Shown here one piece after another: positions 6,316-13,237 of a stretch of 43,265 nucleotides of DNA. A program made the translations under genes and the position numbers. How positions within the stretch are numbered: the first letter of the stretch is position 1; the number at the start of each line of letters is the position of its first letter. The notes beneath the pieces were generated by a model. The model did no database searches, was not told the origin of the DNA, and saw only the letters and a program-made list of their open reading frames with translations. Origin of the DNA: a virus; IMG/VR virus record IMGVR_UViG_3300033146_000838, positions 1-43,265 of that record. One strand, given 5' to 3'.

Positions 6316-6537
6316 GTTTTTTGTGTTAAGTGTTAATTAGAGTGAGGAGAGTGGCAAAGCCTTTAAAGTCCAACACTACTCTCCATCGGATTGTTCGGCA
6401 CAATCTGCCACTGTAGCTATAAAAGTTGGAAGACTACAGTCGTTTGTCTATTTTATCACTCTAGTGAGAGTCCTCTCTATCGTGTACTTTAGTAAGAGAG
6501 CCTACAACTCAGTTAATTACTCCTTATTGCACTCTGC
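6316..6537 (-). ncRNA. Structured 5' leader of the minus-strand early operon
   Basis: About 220 untranslated bases between the predicted start (6537) and the first ATG (6315). Perfect stems (plus coordinates): GATTGT 6389-6394 with ACAATC 6400-6405; GTGGCA 6351-6356 with TGCCAC 6406-6411; CTGTAG 6411-6416 with CTACAG 6434-6439; and GGAGAGT 6346-6352 with ACTCTCC 6378-6384. The second and fourth stems cross and share two bases, so they are mutually exclusive or form a pseudoknot, as in a regulatory switch. No known riboswitch class recognised. Confidence 0.55.
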
Positions 6538-6543
6538 ACATCC

Positions 6544-6572
6544 AGTATATCAAGCATTTTTTTTCTTGTCAA
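6544..6572 (-). promoter_or_regulatory. Promoter of the minus-strand early operon
   Basis: Minus strand TTGACA (6572-6567), 17 nt, TATACT (6549-6544). Predicted start 6537. Diverges from the plus-strand promoter at 6632. Confidence 0.75.
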
Positions 6573-6631
6573 GTGAGTACCCTCTTTTTCTTATTCGCCA
6601 CATTTTCAGTTAGATGTAAAGAGCAATACTC

Positions 6632-6659
6632 TTGACAAAGTAAACCAGGTAAGTATAAT
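6632..6659 (+). promoter_or_regulatory. Promoter P1 of the structured RNA region
   Basis: TTGACA 6632-6637, 16 nt, TATAAT 6654-6659: both hexamers are consensus. Predicted start near 6666, followed at once by a long perfect hairpin rather than a gene. Confidence 0.8.
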
Positions 6660-6665
6660 GAGTGT

Positions 6666-6770
6666 ATCAGATGAGGAATAAATAACGAAGTGAACCAGAA
6701 GGGTTCCTTATCTGCAATCGTTTTCGATTGATGGGTTAAATAAGCTCTTCTGGTTCAATACTTCGATAAT
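6666..6770 (+). ncRNA. Candidate hairpin RNA from P1
   Basis: Long near-perfect stem: CGAAGT (6686-6691) with ACTTCG (6760-6765), and GAACCAGAAG (6692-6701) with CTTCTGGTTC (6747-6756). Only a 3-nt bulge (6757-6759) interrupts it. Inside are CTTAT/ATAAG and CAATCG-TTTT-CGATTG (6715-6730). No frame is present. It may be an independent small RNA or an attenuator; the next promoter's -35 begins at 6771. Not recognised as a known family. Confidence 0.6.
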
Positions 6771-6799
6771 TTGACTTCTTAATATATACGCGGTATAAT
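6771..6799 (+). promoter_or_regulatory. Promoter P2 of the structured RNA region
   Basis: TTGACT 6771-6776, 17 nt, TATAAT 6794-6799, with GCGG directly before the -10. Predicted start near 6806. Confidence 0.75.
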
Positions 6800-6805
6800 T
6801 ATTAT

Positions 6806-6982
6806 GTAACGGAAAAACCGTCTTAAATAGATTTCTTTTTCCCAGCTTACGCTTTAGACGGTGCTACAGTTGGGAGAAAAAAGTCTATTTTATTTTAGAC
6901 TAATAAGCCAAACGAATGCTTAATTGCACCGCTTTGGGGAAGACTGCAGGTCTACAGCCATCGTTTATACGATGGCTTTTCT
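6806..6982 (+). ncRNA. Candidate phage small RNA of about 175 nt with its own promoter and terminator
   Basis: Non-coding stretch between promoter P2 and the terminator at 6956-6980. Main feature: a 20-bp rod, AAATAGA (6825-6831) with TCTATTT (6884-6890), extended by TTTCTTTTTCCCA (6832-6844) with TGGGAGAAAAAAG (6871-6883), one C-A mismatch and two G-U pairs. Its apical loop carries CGGTGC (6859-6864), complementary to GCACCG (6926-6931) downstream, a possible pseudoknot. ACCGTCT (6817-6823) can alternatively pair with AGACGGT (6856-6862). Size and rod shape recall 6S RNA, but the pseudoknot does not; no family assigned. Confidence 0.65.
6956..6980 (+). terminator. Rho-independent terminator of the small RNA
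   Basis: AGCCATCG (6956-6963), loop TTTATA, CGATGGCT (6970-6977), then TTTTCT. Perfect 8-bp stem with a U-rich tail. Confidence 0.8.
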
Positions 6983-7229
6983 AGTAATAATAAGATAGTA
7001 CGGTTAAGGCAGAATCTAGCGTACACCAATTTAGTAGTCTTATTATATGTACCCGTTCCTGTGTGCCGTTAAGTCAATTTGGATAATGCTTAATGAACAA
7101 TCTTTGGGGTCTGCTTCCTCTAAATAGCAGCTGAAAGTGATAAAAAAATTGTTTAGCCTCTGACCAAGGGGCTAAACTAACTTAACAGCTGACAAGTGAT
7201 TAAACAATTATCAAGTAATTTAAAACAAT
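6983..7229 (+). other. Structured leader upstream of the DUF559-type endonuclease
   Basis: No gene. Stems: ATAATAAGA (6987-6995) with TCTTATTAT (7038-7046); GTTTAGCC (7151-7158) with GGCTAAAC (7170-7177); AATTGTTTA (7147-7155) with TAAACAATT (7201-7209). A near-direct repeat, CAGCTGAAAGTGAT (7128-7141) and CAGCTGACAAGTGAT (7186-7200), flanks the central hairpin. Probably the 5' leader of the next gene or a third RNA. Confidence 0.5.
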
Positions 7230-7751
7230 ATGAAAAAATTAAAGTTTCCTACTACCACCGAAGAAAGAAAATACATAAATAATATGCAACAACAAAATAA
7301 AAAGATGAGTAAAGAAAACAAAAACGAAAATAAGGCTGATAGATTGCTAAAAAAATATCTTCCTGATGTTAAATTTTCTCGTCAATCTAGATGGGGTTAT
7401 AGAATCTTTGATTTTTGGTCTGCTAAATATGGTATTGCAATAGAATTAGATGGATCAGAACATAATCCTAATTATGATTATTATAGAGATGAATACAATT
7501 TTCGTCGTAGTGGTATTTTAGTATTAAGAATGAAAAATAGTCATATAGATAAAGGAATTAAAGAAATTGCAGATATATTTTTTAATTTCAAAGAATGGAA
7601 AGACAGGAGACTTACATTAGGTATAATAGATGAAAATAATAAGATTATTAAAGATAATATCAAAAAAAGATGTGATGGTTCTGTTAATAGAAGATTATTG
7701 GAAAAATATTTGATAACATTCTTTAAGGAGAAAGTTAGAAGATACTTCTAA
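7230..7751 (+). CDS. DUF559/Vsr-like endonuclease
   Basis: 173 residues. The core matches the PD-(D/E)XK-related DUF559 fold: FSRQSRWGYRIFDFW (residues 49-63), then GIAIELDGSEHNPNYDYYRD, then GILVLRMKNSHI. The D of FDF, E-x-D of IELDG and the nearby His are the expected catalytic residues. The first 35 residues are Lys/Asn-rich. Proteins of this type act as free-standing homing or repair-type nucleases. Its position directly behind the structured RNA region may be meaningful. Confidence 0.8.
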   Translation: MKKLKFPTTTEERKYINNMQQQNKKMSKENKNENKADRLLKKYLPDVKFSRQSRWGYRIFDFWSAKYGIAIELDGSEHNPNYDYYRDEYNFRRSGILVLRMKNSHIDKGIKEIADIFFNFKEWKDRRLTLGIIDENNKIIKDNIKKRCDGSVNRRLLEKYLITFFKEKVRRYF

Positions 7752-7808
7752 TATAGAAGGAGCTTCAAGTACAAATGTGTCTATTTTTATTTAGTTAATA
7801 TAATTTAT

Positions 7809-7958
7809 ATGAAAACAATATTGTATAGTAGTTGGATTAAAGAATATGAAAAAGCATTTAAAAAACATTATCTTAGTGGTGGTGATATAGATATTACAGT
7901 TGATGTTGTAGATTTAGTAGATATGGAGAAAATAATTAAAGAAATAGAAGAAGACTAA
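7809..7958 (+). CDS. Small acidic protein, unknown function
   Basis: 49 residues (MKTILYSSWIKEYEKAFKKH...), ending in an acidic helix (VDMEKIIKEIEED). ATG in an AT-rich context; the stop lies 8 nt before the next promoter. No family recognised. Confidence 0.5.
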   Translation: MKTILYSSWIKEYEKAFKKHYLSGGDIDITVDVVDLVDMEKIIKEIEED

Positions 7959-7966
7959 AAATTCTA

Positions 7967-7995
7967 TTGACAAAGTTAAAAAGTAAGAATATATT
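7967..7995 (+). promoter_or_regulatory. Early promoter, repeat copy A
   Basis: TTGACA 7967-7972, 17 nt, TATATT 7990-7995; predicted start 8002. The 33 bases around it (from AAATTCTATTGACA to AAGAATA) are identical to those around 8346-8370. Confidence 0.8.
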
Positions 7996-8023
7996 TAGAA
8001 TACTTATTATTTAATACAACAAT

Positions 8024-8338
8024 ATGAACGCAATTAGTTTTATTTTAGAATTTATTATAGATTGCGTATTGTTTATCATAACAATACCTTTTCTAATTCT
8101 TGGGTATGTGATTGATTATATTTTTTTTATATCACATAGAAGAATTTTTTCTATCATAATGAACAAAGATTTTAAAATTGGAGATACTACTTATTTTAAA
8201 TCAGAAGGTTTGCTTGGTAAATTGGAAATTAGAGAAGGTATTATATTATGCATAAATAAAGATATATATCTTATTCAAGAAGATAATTTCGATAAATCTA
8301 GGTATTTTAGATATAAGAAAGAATTATATTTATATTAA
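8024..8338 (+). CDS. Small membrane protein with a soluble C-terminal domain
   Basis: 104 residues. One or two N-terminal membrane spans (ISFILEFIIDCVLFIITIPF and LILGYVIDYIFFI) followed by a soluble, beta-rich-looking domain (KIGDTTYFKSEGLLGKLEIR...). Transcribed from the promoter at 7967. Function unknown; early phage membrane proteins often act in superinfection exclusion or host takeover, but nothing here shows that. Confidence 0.6.
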   Translation: MNAISFILEFIIDCVLFIITIPFLILGYVIDYIFFISHRRIFSIIMNKDFKIGDTTYFKSEGLLGKLEIREGIILCINKDIYLIQEDNFDKSRYFRYKKELYLY

Positions 8339-8345
8339 AATTCTA

Positions 8346-8374
8346 TTGACAAAGTTAAAAAGTAAGAATACAAT
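8346..8374 (+). promoter_or_regulatory. Early promoter, repeat copy B, apparently giving a leaderless mRNA
   Basis: TTGACA 8346-8351, 17 nt, TACAAT 8369-8374. Counting the -10 as -12 to -7 places +1 at 8381, the A of the next gene's ATG. It drives the helicase loader and helicase. Confidence 0.78.
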
Positions 8375-8380
8375 GTAATC

Positions 8381-8818
8381 ATGGAAACTAAATTACAACT
8401 ATTCTCGGAGTTAAAGAAAATGGGATTAGAAGACTTAAAGAAAGTTCTAGCTTTCTCTAAGAAGTTAAACAAACCTTTCAACCAAGAAGAGTTTGATACC
8501 TTCTGGAAAGATTACCCTAGAAAGGTAGGTAAACCTAATGCTATTAAGTCTTGGAAGAAACTTAACCCTAAGCTAGATATAGTTCTTGCTTCTTTAACTG
8601 AACATAAGAACTCTGAACAATGGCAAAATCAATCATTTATACCTCACGCTTCGACTTGGTTAAATCGTGAGGGATGGAACGATCAAGTTATTAAGAAGAC
8701 AGAGTTTAAAGACTTACCATTAAATGAACAAAAAATAGCCTTTACAAATATGTCTCCACTTGATAGAATGGAGTTAAGAAAAAACAATGTGCAACTTTAT
8801 TGTAGACTTACTATTTAA
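8381..8818 (+). CDS. Replication protein / helicase-loader-like
   Basis: 145 residues. The segment FDTFWKDYPRKVGKPNAIKS (38-57), followed by W..L and FIPHASTWLNREGWNDQ (residues 87-103), is the signature C-terminal block of many phage replication initiators and helicase loaders (FW..YP.K.GK..A...W ... F.PH..TWLN...W.D). The N-terminal DNA-binding part seen in larger relatives is absent, replaced by a short helical region. It sits directly upstream of the helicase, as expected. Leaderless start predicted. Confidence 0.72.
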   Translation: METKLQLFSELKKMGLEDLKKVLAFSKKLNKPFNQEEFDTFWKDYPRKVGKPNAIKSWKKLNPKLDIVLASLTEHKNSEQWQNQSFIPHASTWLNREGWNDQVIKKTEFKDLPLNEQKIAFTNMSPLDRMELRKNNVQLYCRLTI

Positions 8819-8851
8819 TTAACTATTTATTTATTTAACCATTTAACCATT

Positions 8852-10774
8852 ATGACTAATACAGTAGATGATTATGAAAAAGGATTTGAAGAAAGAAAAA
8901 TATTTTATAAACTTTCAAAACTAGACCTTAGTGATGAAGATCCAATATTCTCAAAAGAAAAAAGATTAACTTGGGGAACTAAAGGATTAGATGATGAACT
9001 TCCTCCAATAGAGAAACATCATTTGATGGTTATTGTTGGGGCTGGAGGAGTTGGAAAATGTCTTGGAAAAGGAACAAAAGTTAGAATGTTTAATGGAGAT
9101 ATTAAAAAAGCAGAAAATATTTGCGTAGGAGATTTAGTAATGGGAGATGACTCAACTTCGAGAAAAGTTTTATCTCTTGCTAGAGGAAAAGAACAAATGT
9201 ATTGGGTAAGACAAAATACTGCTATGGATTATAGAGTTAATGAGTCTCATATTCTTTCACTTAGAAAAACAGCCAAAAATAAAATAACTAAAAAAGATAT
9301 TAGTGTAAGAGATGTATTGCAGGAGTGTCCAAATTTTTTGAAGAACAACTTTAAAGGATATAAAAATCCAATAGAATATCCAGTCAAAAAGTTATCAATA
9401 GATCCATATTTTTTAGGTTTATGGCTAGGAGATGGTAGTGCTAGAGATGTTAGAGTTACTATAGCGGATAAAAAGACAGGGATAATAGATTTTCTATATT
9501 CTTATGCTTCTCAGCTTGGAATGAAAGTTAATATTAACAGCAATAAAGATGTAAAAGCAAAATCATTTGGCATTACCACTGGTAAACGAGGAAATCCTAA
9601 CCACGAGTGTCTACAAAAAAAATTAAGGCTATTAAATTTATTGAATAATAAACATATTCCAAGAGATTTTTTAATAAATTCAAAAGAGAATAGGTCTAAA
9701 CTCCTAGCTGGATTATTAGATACTGATGGCTATCAAAATTCTAAATGTTGTTTTGATTTTATACAAAAGAGAAAAAAGTTAAGTTATCAAATAAAACAAC
9801 TTGCAGATTCTTTAGGTTTTAAAACTTCGATTAGAAAATGCAAAAAAGGTATTAAATCAATAGGGTTTATTGGTGAATATTATCGCTTGACTATTTCTGG
9901 TGATTTTTCTGATATTCCTTTTAGACACCATACAAAAGGGGAATGGACACAACTTGGTCATTGGGGTAGCACTGGAATCAGCATAGAGAAAGATATAGTT
10001 GATAATTATTATGGATTTTCTCTAGATGGAAACCATAGATTTTTATTAGAAGATGGAACAGTAACTCATAATAGTACATTCACTTTAGACTTAGCTGAAA
10101 AAAATAGCAAGTTAGGACATAGAGTTCTCTACTTATCATTAGAAGAAGAAGTTGAGAATTTTGTTCGTAAAGTTTGTATAAAGACAGCAGGAATTGATAA
10201 AAATCAATGGAGAGATAGAGCAGAAAGACCAATACCACAACGTCAAGTAGATACTTATATTAATAAACAGGCAGAAATATATGATAATGAGAATTTAATC
10301 ATAGCCTCACTGAAGAAAGGAGAAATATGTTTAGATGCTAATATAAAAAATATAACAAAGATGATAGAAGTACATGACCCAGACTTTGTTATAATAGATA
10401 ACTTTAATTTAGTTGAAGCTTCAAAATATGCCAAAGGAAATGAGATAGATGACAGTATAATAAAATTCTTTCTAACATATACTAATAAAGTTAAGATACC
10501 AATCTTATTTTTACACCATACAAACAAAGAAGGTAAAATACGTGGATCAGAAAAAATTAGAGACTCAGCAGATATAGCTCTTTCTATAACAAGAGAAATT
10601 GATGAGCATGCTTCACCAGAAGATAATGCTACTACTCTTATATCATCAGCTAAAGACAGAGATTGGGGAACATTTCAAGCAGCTAAGATATTTTTTAATA
10701 GAGGAACATTTAATGACGAATATATTGAACCACAAATTGTATCTTATAACAAGGGAAGTTTCCTTGACAATTAA
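8852..10774 (+). CDS. RecA-fold replicative helicase interrupted by an intein
   Basis: 640-residue precursor. Exteins (residues 1-69 and 408-640) join to a 302-residue ATPase: Walker A GAGGVGK|STFTL is restored by splicing, Walker B is DPDFVIIDN, followed by ILFLHHTNKEGKIRGSEKIR (sensor/DNA-loop-like) and DIALSI. The size and motif order fit the RepA/AAA_25 or DnaB-core type of hexameric helicase without the N-terminal DnaB domain. The intein occupies 9059-10072. The upstream TTTATTTATTTAAC leader replaces an SD. No separate primase gene is visible. Confidence 0.88.
   Translation: MTNTVDDYEKGFEERKIFYKLSKLDLSDEDPIFSKEKRLTWGTKGLDDELPPIEKHHLMVIVGAGGVGKCLGKGTKVRMFNGDIKKAENICVGDLVMGDDSTSRKVLSLARGKEQMYWVRQNTAMDYRVNESHILSLRKTAKNKITKKDISVRDVLQECPNFLKNNFKGYKNPIEYPVKKLSIDPYFLGLWLGDGSARDVRVTIADKKTGIIDFLYSYASQLGMKVNINSNKDVKAKSFGITTGKRGNPNHECLQKKLRLLNLLNNKHIPRDFLINSKENRSKLLAGLLDTDGYQNSKCCFDFIQKRKKLSYQIKQLADSLGFKTSIRKCKKGIKSIGFIGEYYRLTISGDFSDIPFRHHTKGEWTQLGHWGSTGISIEKDIVDNYYGFSLDGNHRFLLEDGTVTHNSTFTLDLAEKNSKLGHRVLYLSLEEEVENFVRKVCIKTAGIDKNQWRDRAERPIPQRQVDTYINKQAEIYDNENLIIASLKKGEICLDANIKNITKMIEVHDPDFVIIDNFNLVEASKYAKGNEIDDSIIKFFLTYTNKVKIPILFLHHTNKEGKIRGSEKIRDSADIALSITREIDEHASPEDNATTLISSAKDRDWGTFQAAKIFFNRGTFNDEYIEPQIVSYNKGSFLDN
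9059..10072 (+). mobile_element. LAGLIDADG intein inside the helicase Walker A motif
   Basis: 338 residues, from Cys1 (CLGKGTKVRMFNGDIKKAENI) to HN followed by Ser+1. Block B is VNESHILSL. Endonuclease motifs are YFLGLWLGDGSA (first LAGLIDADG) and LLAGLLDTDGYQ (second). The end is NYYGFSLDGNHRFLLEDGTV then THN, with penultimate His and terminal Asn. Insertion between Lys and Ser of GVGKS inactivates the ATPase until splicing. All motifs are intact, so it is probably active for both splicing and homing. Confidence 0.95.
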
Positions 10775-10798
10775 TATTTATTAATCTAAACTCTAAAC

Positions 10799-11020
10799 AT
10801 GGAAGAAATAACTATCGAAGATTTGGGGATTAGTGGTACTCAACTAGAGAGACTATTCACCGAAAAACAATATGAAGATTTTATAAACTTTATGGTTGGT
10901 CAAACAGTAGGAGTAATAGACGGCAAGTCAGTCTATTATTATGGAGATGTATCACTATTTATTCAAAACCTTATTCAAAATAATACTGGAGAAGAAATTA
11001 GATCAGCGATATGGGATTAA
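10799..11020 (+). CDS. Small acidic protein, unknown function
   Basis: 73 residues (MEEITIEDLGISGTQLERLF...), acidic, mixed helix and strand. 24 nt after the helicase and probably co-transcribed. No family recognised. Confidence 0.6.
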   Translation: MEEITIEDLGISGTQLERLFTEKQYEDFINFMVGQTVGVIDGKSVYYYGDVSLFIQNLIQNNTGEEIRSAIWD

Positions 11021-11045
11021 CATTTTATTTATTTAACTAACAACT

Positions 11046-11189
11046 ATGATTTACGGAAAATGTAAAGAATGTGATAAAGAAATCACAGACACAAAAGACC
11101 TTAGGTCTATATACAGAAACAAATATTGTGCTAAGTGTTATACTAAGAGACTATTAGTACATCGAGAATATGAACTTTGTAACAGATAA
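11046..11189 (+). CDS. Small zinc-ribbon protein
   Basis: 47 residues with two CxxC pairs (CKECDKE... and YCAKCYTKR), a simple zinc ribbon with basic linker, probably nucleic-acid binding. ATG preceded by TTTATTTATTTAACTAACAACT, the non-SD leader seen on several genes here. Confidence 0.6.
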   Translation: MIYGKCKECDKEITDTKDLRSIYRNKYCAKCYTKRLLVHREYELCNR

Positions 11190-11212
11190 CTTTAATTTTT
11201 AATACATATATC

Positions 11213-11455
11213 ATGGCAAAAAAAGACAAAGGAGCAGTAGCAATAGAAACTCCAGATGTACAACCTCAACCTAATCCACTTACTCCTGAACAACAAGCAG
11301 AAGTAAATAGGATTATCCAAGAGAACAATCACATGAAGATGGAAGCTTTAGACTTATACAGAATGAACAAAGCTTTAGAAGATAGAAACCAGTTCTTAGA
11401 AAGACAAGTAGAACACTTCCAGAAAGAAGCAGGAGTTAATCCAGATACATTATAA
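11213..11455 (+). CDS. Small coiled-coil protein
   Basis: 80 residues. Pro/Gln-rich N-terminus (PDVQPQPNPLTPEQQ), then a long heptad-type helix (VNRIIQENNHMKMEALDLYR...). Followed by a terminator at 11465. Function unknown. Confidence 0.6.
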   Translation: MAKKDKGAVAIETPDVQPQPNPLTPEQQAEVNRIIQENNHMKMEALDLYRMNKALEDRNQFLERQVEHFQKEAGVNPDTL

Positions 11456-11464
11456 TCACGACCG

Positions 11465-11488
11465 AAGGGGGAGCAATCCCCCTTTATT
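11465..11488 (+). terminator. Rho-independent terminator with GCAA tetraloop
   Basis: AAGGGGGA (11465-11472), GCAA, TCCCCCTT (11477-11484), then TATTTA. Ends the helicase transcript. Confidence 0.8.
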
Positions 11489-11507
11489 TAAACTAACTTA
11501 AAAGATT

Positions 11508-11714
11508 TTGAAATTTATTACATTCGTTATATTCACTCCAATAGTCTTATTATCCTTATATGGATTATATATTCTTTATGTAACTATTGTAACTGGTCAA
11601 TGGATAGTATGGCTGTTTATCCCCTTAATAGTGGGAATATCTTATGTAACTGCGAAACTATTACCACCTTTATTGAAAAAATGGGAGGAATTTACTAAAA
11701 ATCTATATAAGTGA
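11508..11714 (+). CDS. Small two-span membrane protein
   Basis: 68 residues starting at a TTG (11508), the only start codon ahead of the first hydrophobic stretch. Two membrane spans (TFVIFTPIVLLSLYGLYILY and WIVWLFIPLIVGISYVTAKL) and a charged tail (KKWEEFTKNLYK). Function unknown; position outside the lysis block argues weakly against a holin. Confidence 0.5.
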   Translation: MKFITFVIFTPIVLLSLYGLYILYVTIVTGQWIVWLFIPLIVGISYVTAKLLPPLLKKWEEFTKNLYK

Positions 11715-11757
11715 GTGCATATAGGCTACTAAACTTTAATTTTTAATCAAATACAAC

Positions 11758-11982
11758 ATGAATTACCCAGGACTAGAAAGCTTTGATGACTTCGAAACAT
11801 TAGAAGAAGTCGAAGACGAAATAAACAAAGCAGAAATGGAAATTAACGACCTTAGAGTATATACCTCTTACTTAAAAGACTTAAAAGATGATTTTATGTC
11901 TGATGAAGTGATTGAAGAAATTGACGAGATAGAAGAATTACAAGCTAGAGTAGCTTATCTTGAATATCTTTTAACCGATTAA
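11758..11982 (+). CDS. Small acidic coiled-coil protein
   Basis: 74 residues, very acidic, heptad-like (FDDFETLEEVEDEINKAEME). It ends 3 nt before the metallophosphoesterase start, so the pair is probably translationally linked. Such acidic helical proteins can mimic DNA or act as adaptors; no evidence for either here. Confidence 0.6.
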   Translation: MNYPGLESFDDFETLEEVEDEINKAEMEINDLRVYTSYLKDLKDDFMSDEVIEEIDEIEELQARVAYLEYLLTD

Positions 11983-11985
11983 ACC

Positions 11986-12744
11986 ATGAAAAAAATTCTT
12001 TCAATAGGAGATATACATTATCCTGACCAGCATACTCCTACGTTATCAATATTCAAGCAAGTGGTTAAAGACACTAAGCCTGATATTATTGTCTTTGGAG
12101 GAGATGAAATTAATGCTGATGGAATATCACGTTTCACAGCTAAGACAGGAATGAATGGAATACACGATACCGAGAAGGAACTAAAAGGATTCAGAAAAGA
12201 TATATACAATCCTATATATAAGCTAGCTAAGAAAGCTAATAGAAAAGTAGAGTTTGTTAATGTAGGAGGTAATCATTTCAACCAACGTAAACTAGACCTT
12301 TTGGAGAAATTAGAACAGAAGCAGGAATATGGTATTGCTGAATATGTTCGAACCAGACTAGACAAGTCGATTTATATGCCTGATTGTGTTATGCTAGAAT
12401 ATAACGACTTTTTCAAGTTTGGTAAACTATGTTATACACATGGTGAAAATGTTTGTGATAATCATGCTAAAAAAACAGTTTTGACATGGGGTGCTAATGT
12501 CATATATTTTCATACTCATACAGCACAGCTGTATACTAATTGTTCAAAAGTTAACGAACCTCATCAAGCCATATCTAATCCTTGTGCTTGCAATCGAAAT
12601 CCAGATTATATGAAAAAAAGAAGTAATAAGTGGGTAAATGGATTTGGAGTTACTTATTTTGACGAAGATGGAAATTTTTGGCATTATATAATAAATATTA
12701 TAGACAATAAAACTATATTTAATAATAAAGTATATAATGGCTAA
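11986..12744 (+). CDS. Calcineurin-like metallophosphoesterase
   Basis: 252 residues with the family's metal motifs in order: GDIHYPDQH (residues 8-16), FGGDEIN, GGNHFNQR, THGENV, and YFHTHTAQ with C-terminal HxH-type ligands. This matches phage phosphoesterases that hydrolyse phosphodiester or phosphomonoester bonds, using two metals. The in-vivo substrate is unknown; nucleotide or DNA-end processing is plausible beside the replication genes. Overlaps the next gene by 8 nt. Confidence 0.85.
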   Translation: MKKILSIGDIHYPDQHTPTLSIFKQVVKDTKPDIIVFGGDEINADGISRFTAKTGMNGIHDTEKELKGFRKDIYNPIYKLAKKANRKVEFVNVGGNHFNQRKLDLLEKLEQKQEYGIAEYVRTRLDKSIYMPDCVMLEYNDFFKFGKLCYTHGENVCDNHAKKTVLTWGANVIYFHTHTAQLYTNCSKVNEPHQAISNPCACNRNPDYMKKRSNKWVNGFGVTYFDEDGNFWHYIINIIDNKTIFNNKVYNG

Positions 12745-13000
12745 AGAATATAAAGGATATACCTACATTCTCGATGAATGTAAAGAACTGTCAGTAGATA
12801 GAGGAAAGTTCTACGGAACTGCTAAAGACAACTTAGAAAGAACGGCAGAAGTTTGTCGAGCCTTCGGATTAGATTTAAAAGCTAAAGACATAGCACTAAT
12901 CATGGCTGCAAATAAAATGGCTAGAGAAAGAAATGTACATAAACATGATAATCTAGTAGATATGATAAATTATCTAGCAATATATGAGAGCTTGACATAG
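12737..13000 (+). CDS. DUF6378-like phage protein
   Basis: 87 residues. The pattern VDRGKFYGTAKDNLERTAEV, then LKAKDIALIMAANKMARE and HKHDNLVDMINYLAIYE, follows the small helical phage domain annotated DUF6378 (R...YG...N...... D......K.AR.......DN..D...Y.A). It resembles the MazG/dUTPase helical fold, but its activity is not established. Followed by a terminator. Confidence 0.68.
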   Translation: MAKEYKGYTYILDECKELSVDRGKFYGTAKDNLERTAEVCRAFGLDLKAKDIALIMAANKMARERNVHKHDNLVDMINYLAIYESLT

Positions 13001-13054
13001 AATATTATCTTTGATAAAGTAGATATAGAAGTTTTGCTGACTTTCAATATCATT

Positions 13055-13080
13055 AACGCTCTATTACAGGGCGTTTTTGA
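13055..13080 (+). terminator. Rho-independent terminator
   Basis: AACGCTC (13055-13061) with GGGCGTT (13069-13075), one T-G pair, 7-nt loop, then TTTGATTT. Ends the metallophosphoesterase transcript. Confidence 0.75.
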
Positions 13081-13120
13081 TTTACAACACATTATTCTAA
13101 TAAATTCAATAAAAAATCTA

Positions 13121-13149
13121 TTGACAAATTAAAAAAGTAAGAGTAAACT
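13121..13149 (+). promoter_or_regulatory. Early/middle promoter, repeat copy C
   Basis: TTGACA 13121-13126, 17 nt, TAAACT 13144-13149; predicted start 13156. Shares CTATTGACAAA-TTAAAAAAGTAAGA with the promoters at 7967 and 8346. It opens the lysis/recombination block. Confidence 0.72.
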
Positions 13150-13237
13150 TAGAACATAACAGTCGGAACTAGGAGAAAGATTTGCTCCATGAATCCAGAT
13201 GAACTGTAACCTTTTTATTTATTTAACTAAATTTATT

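Noticed and set aside
6320-7229. CRISPR array
   Set aside because: The repeats here are few, imperfect and paired as stems; there is no regular repeat-spacer pattern anywhere in the window.
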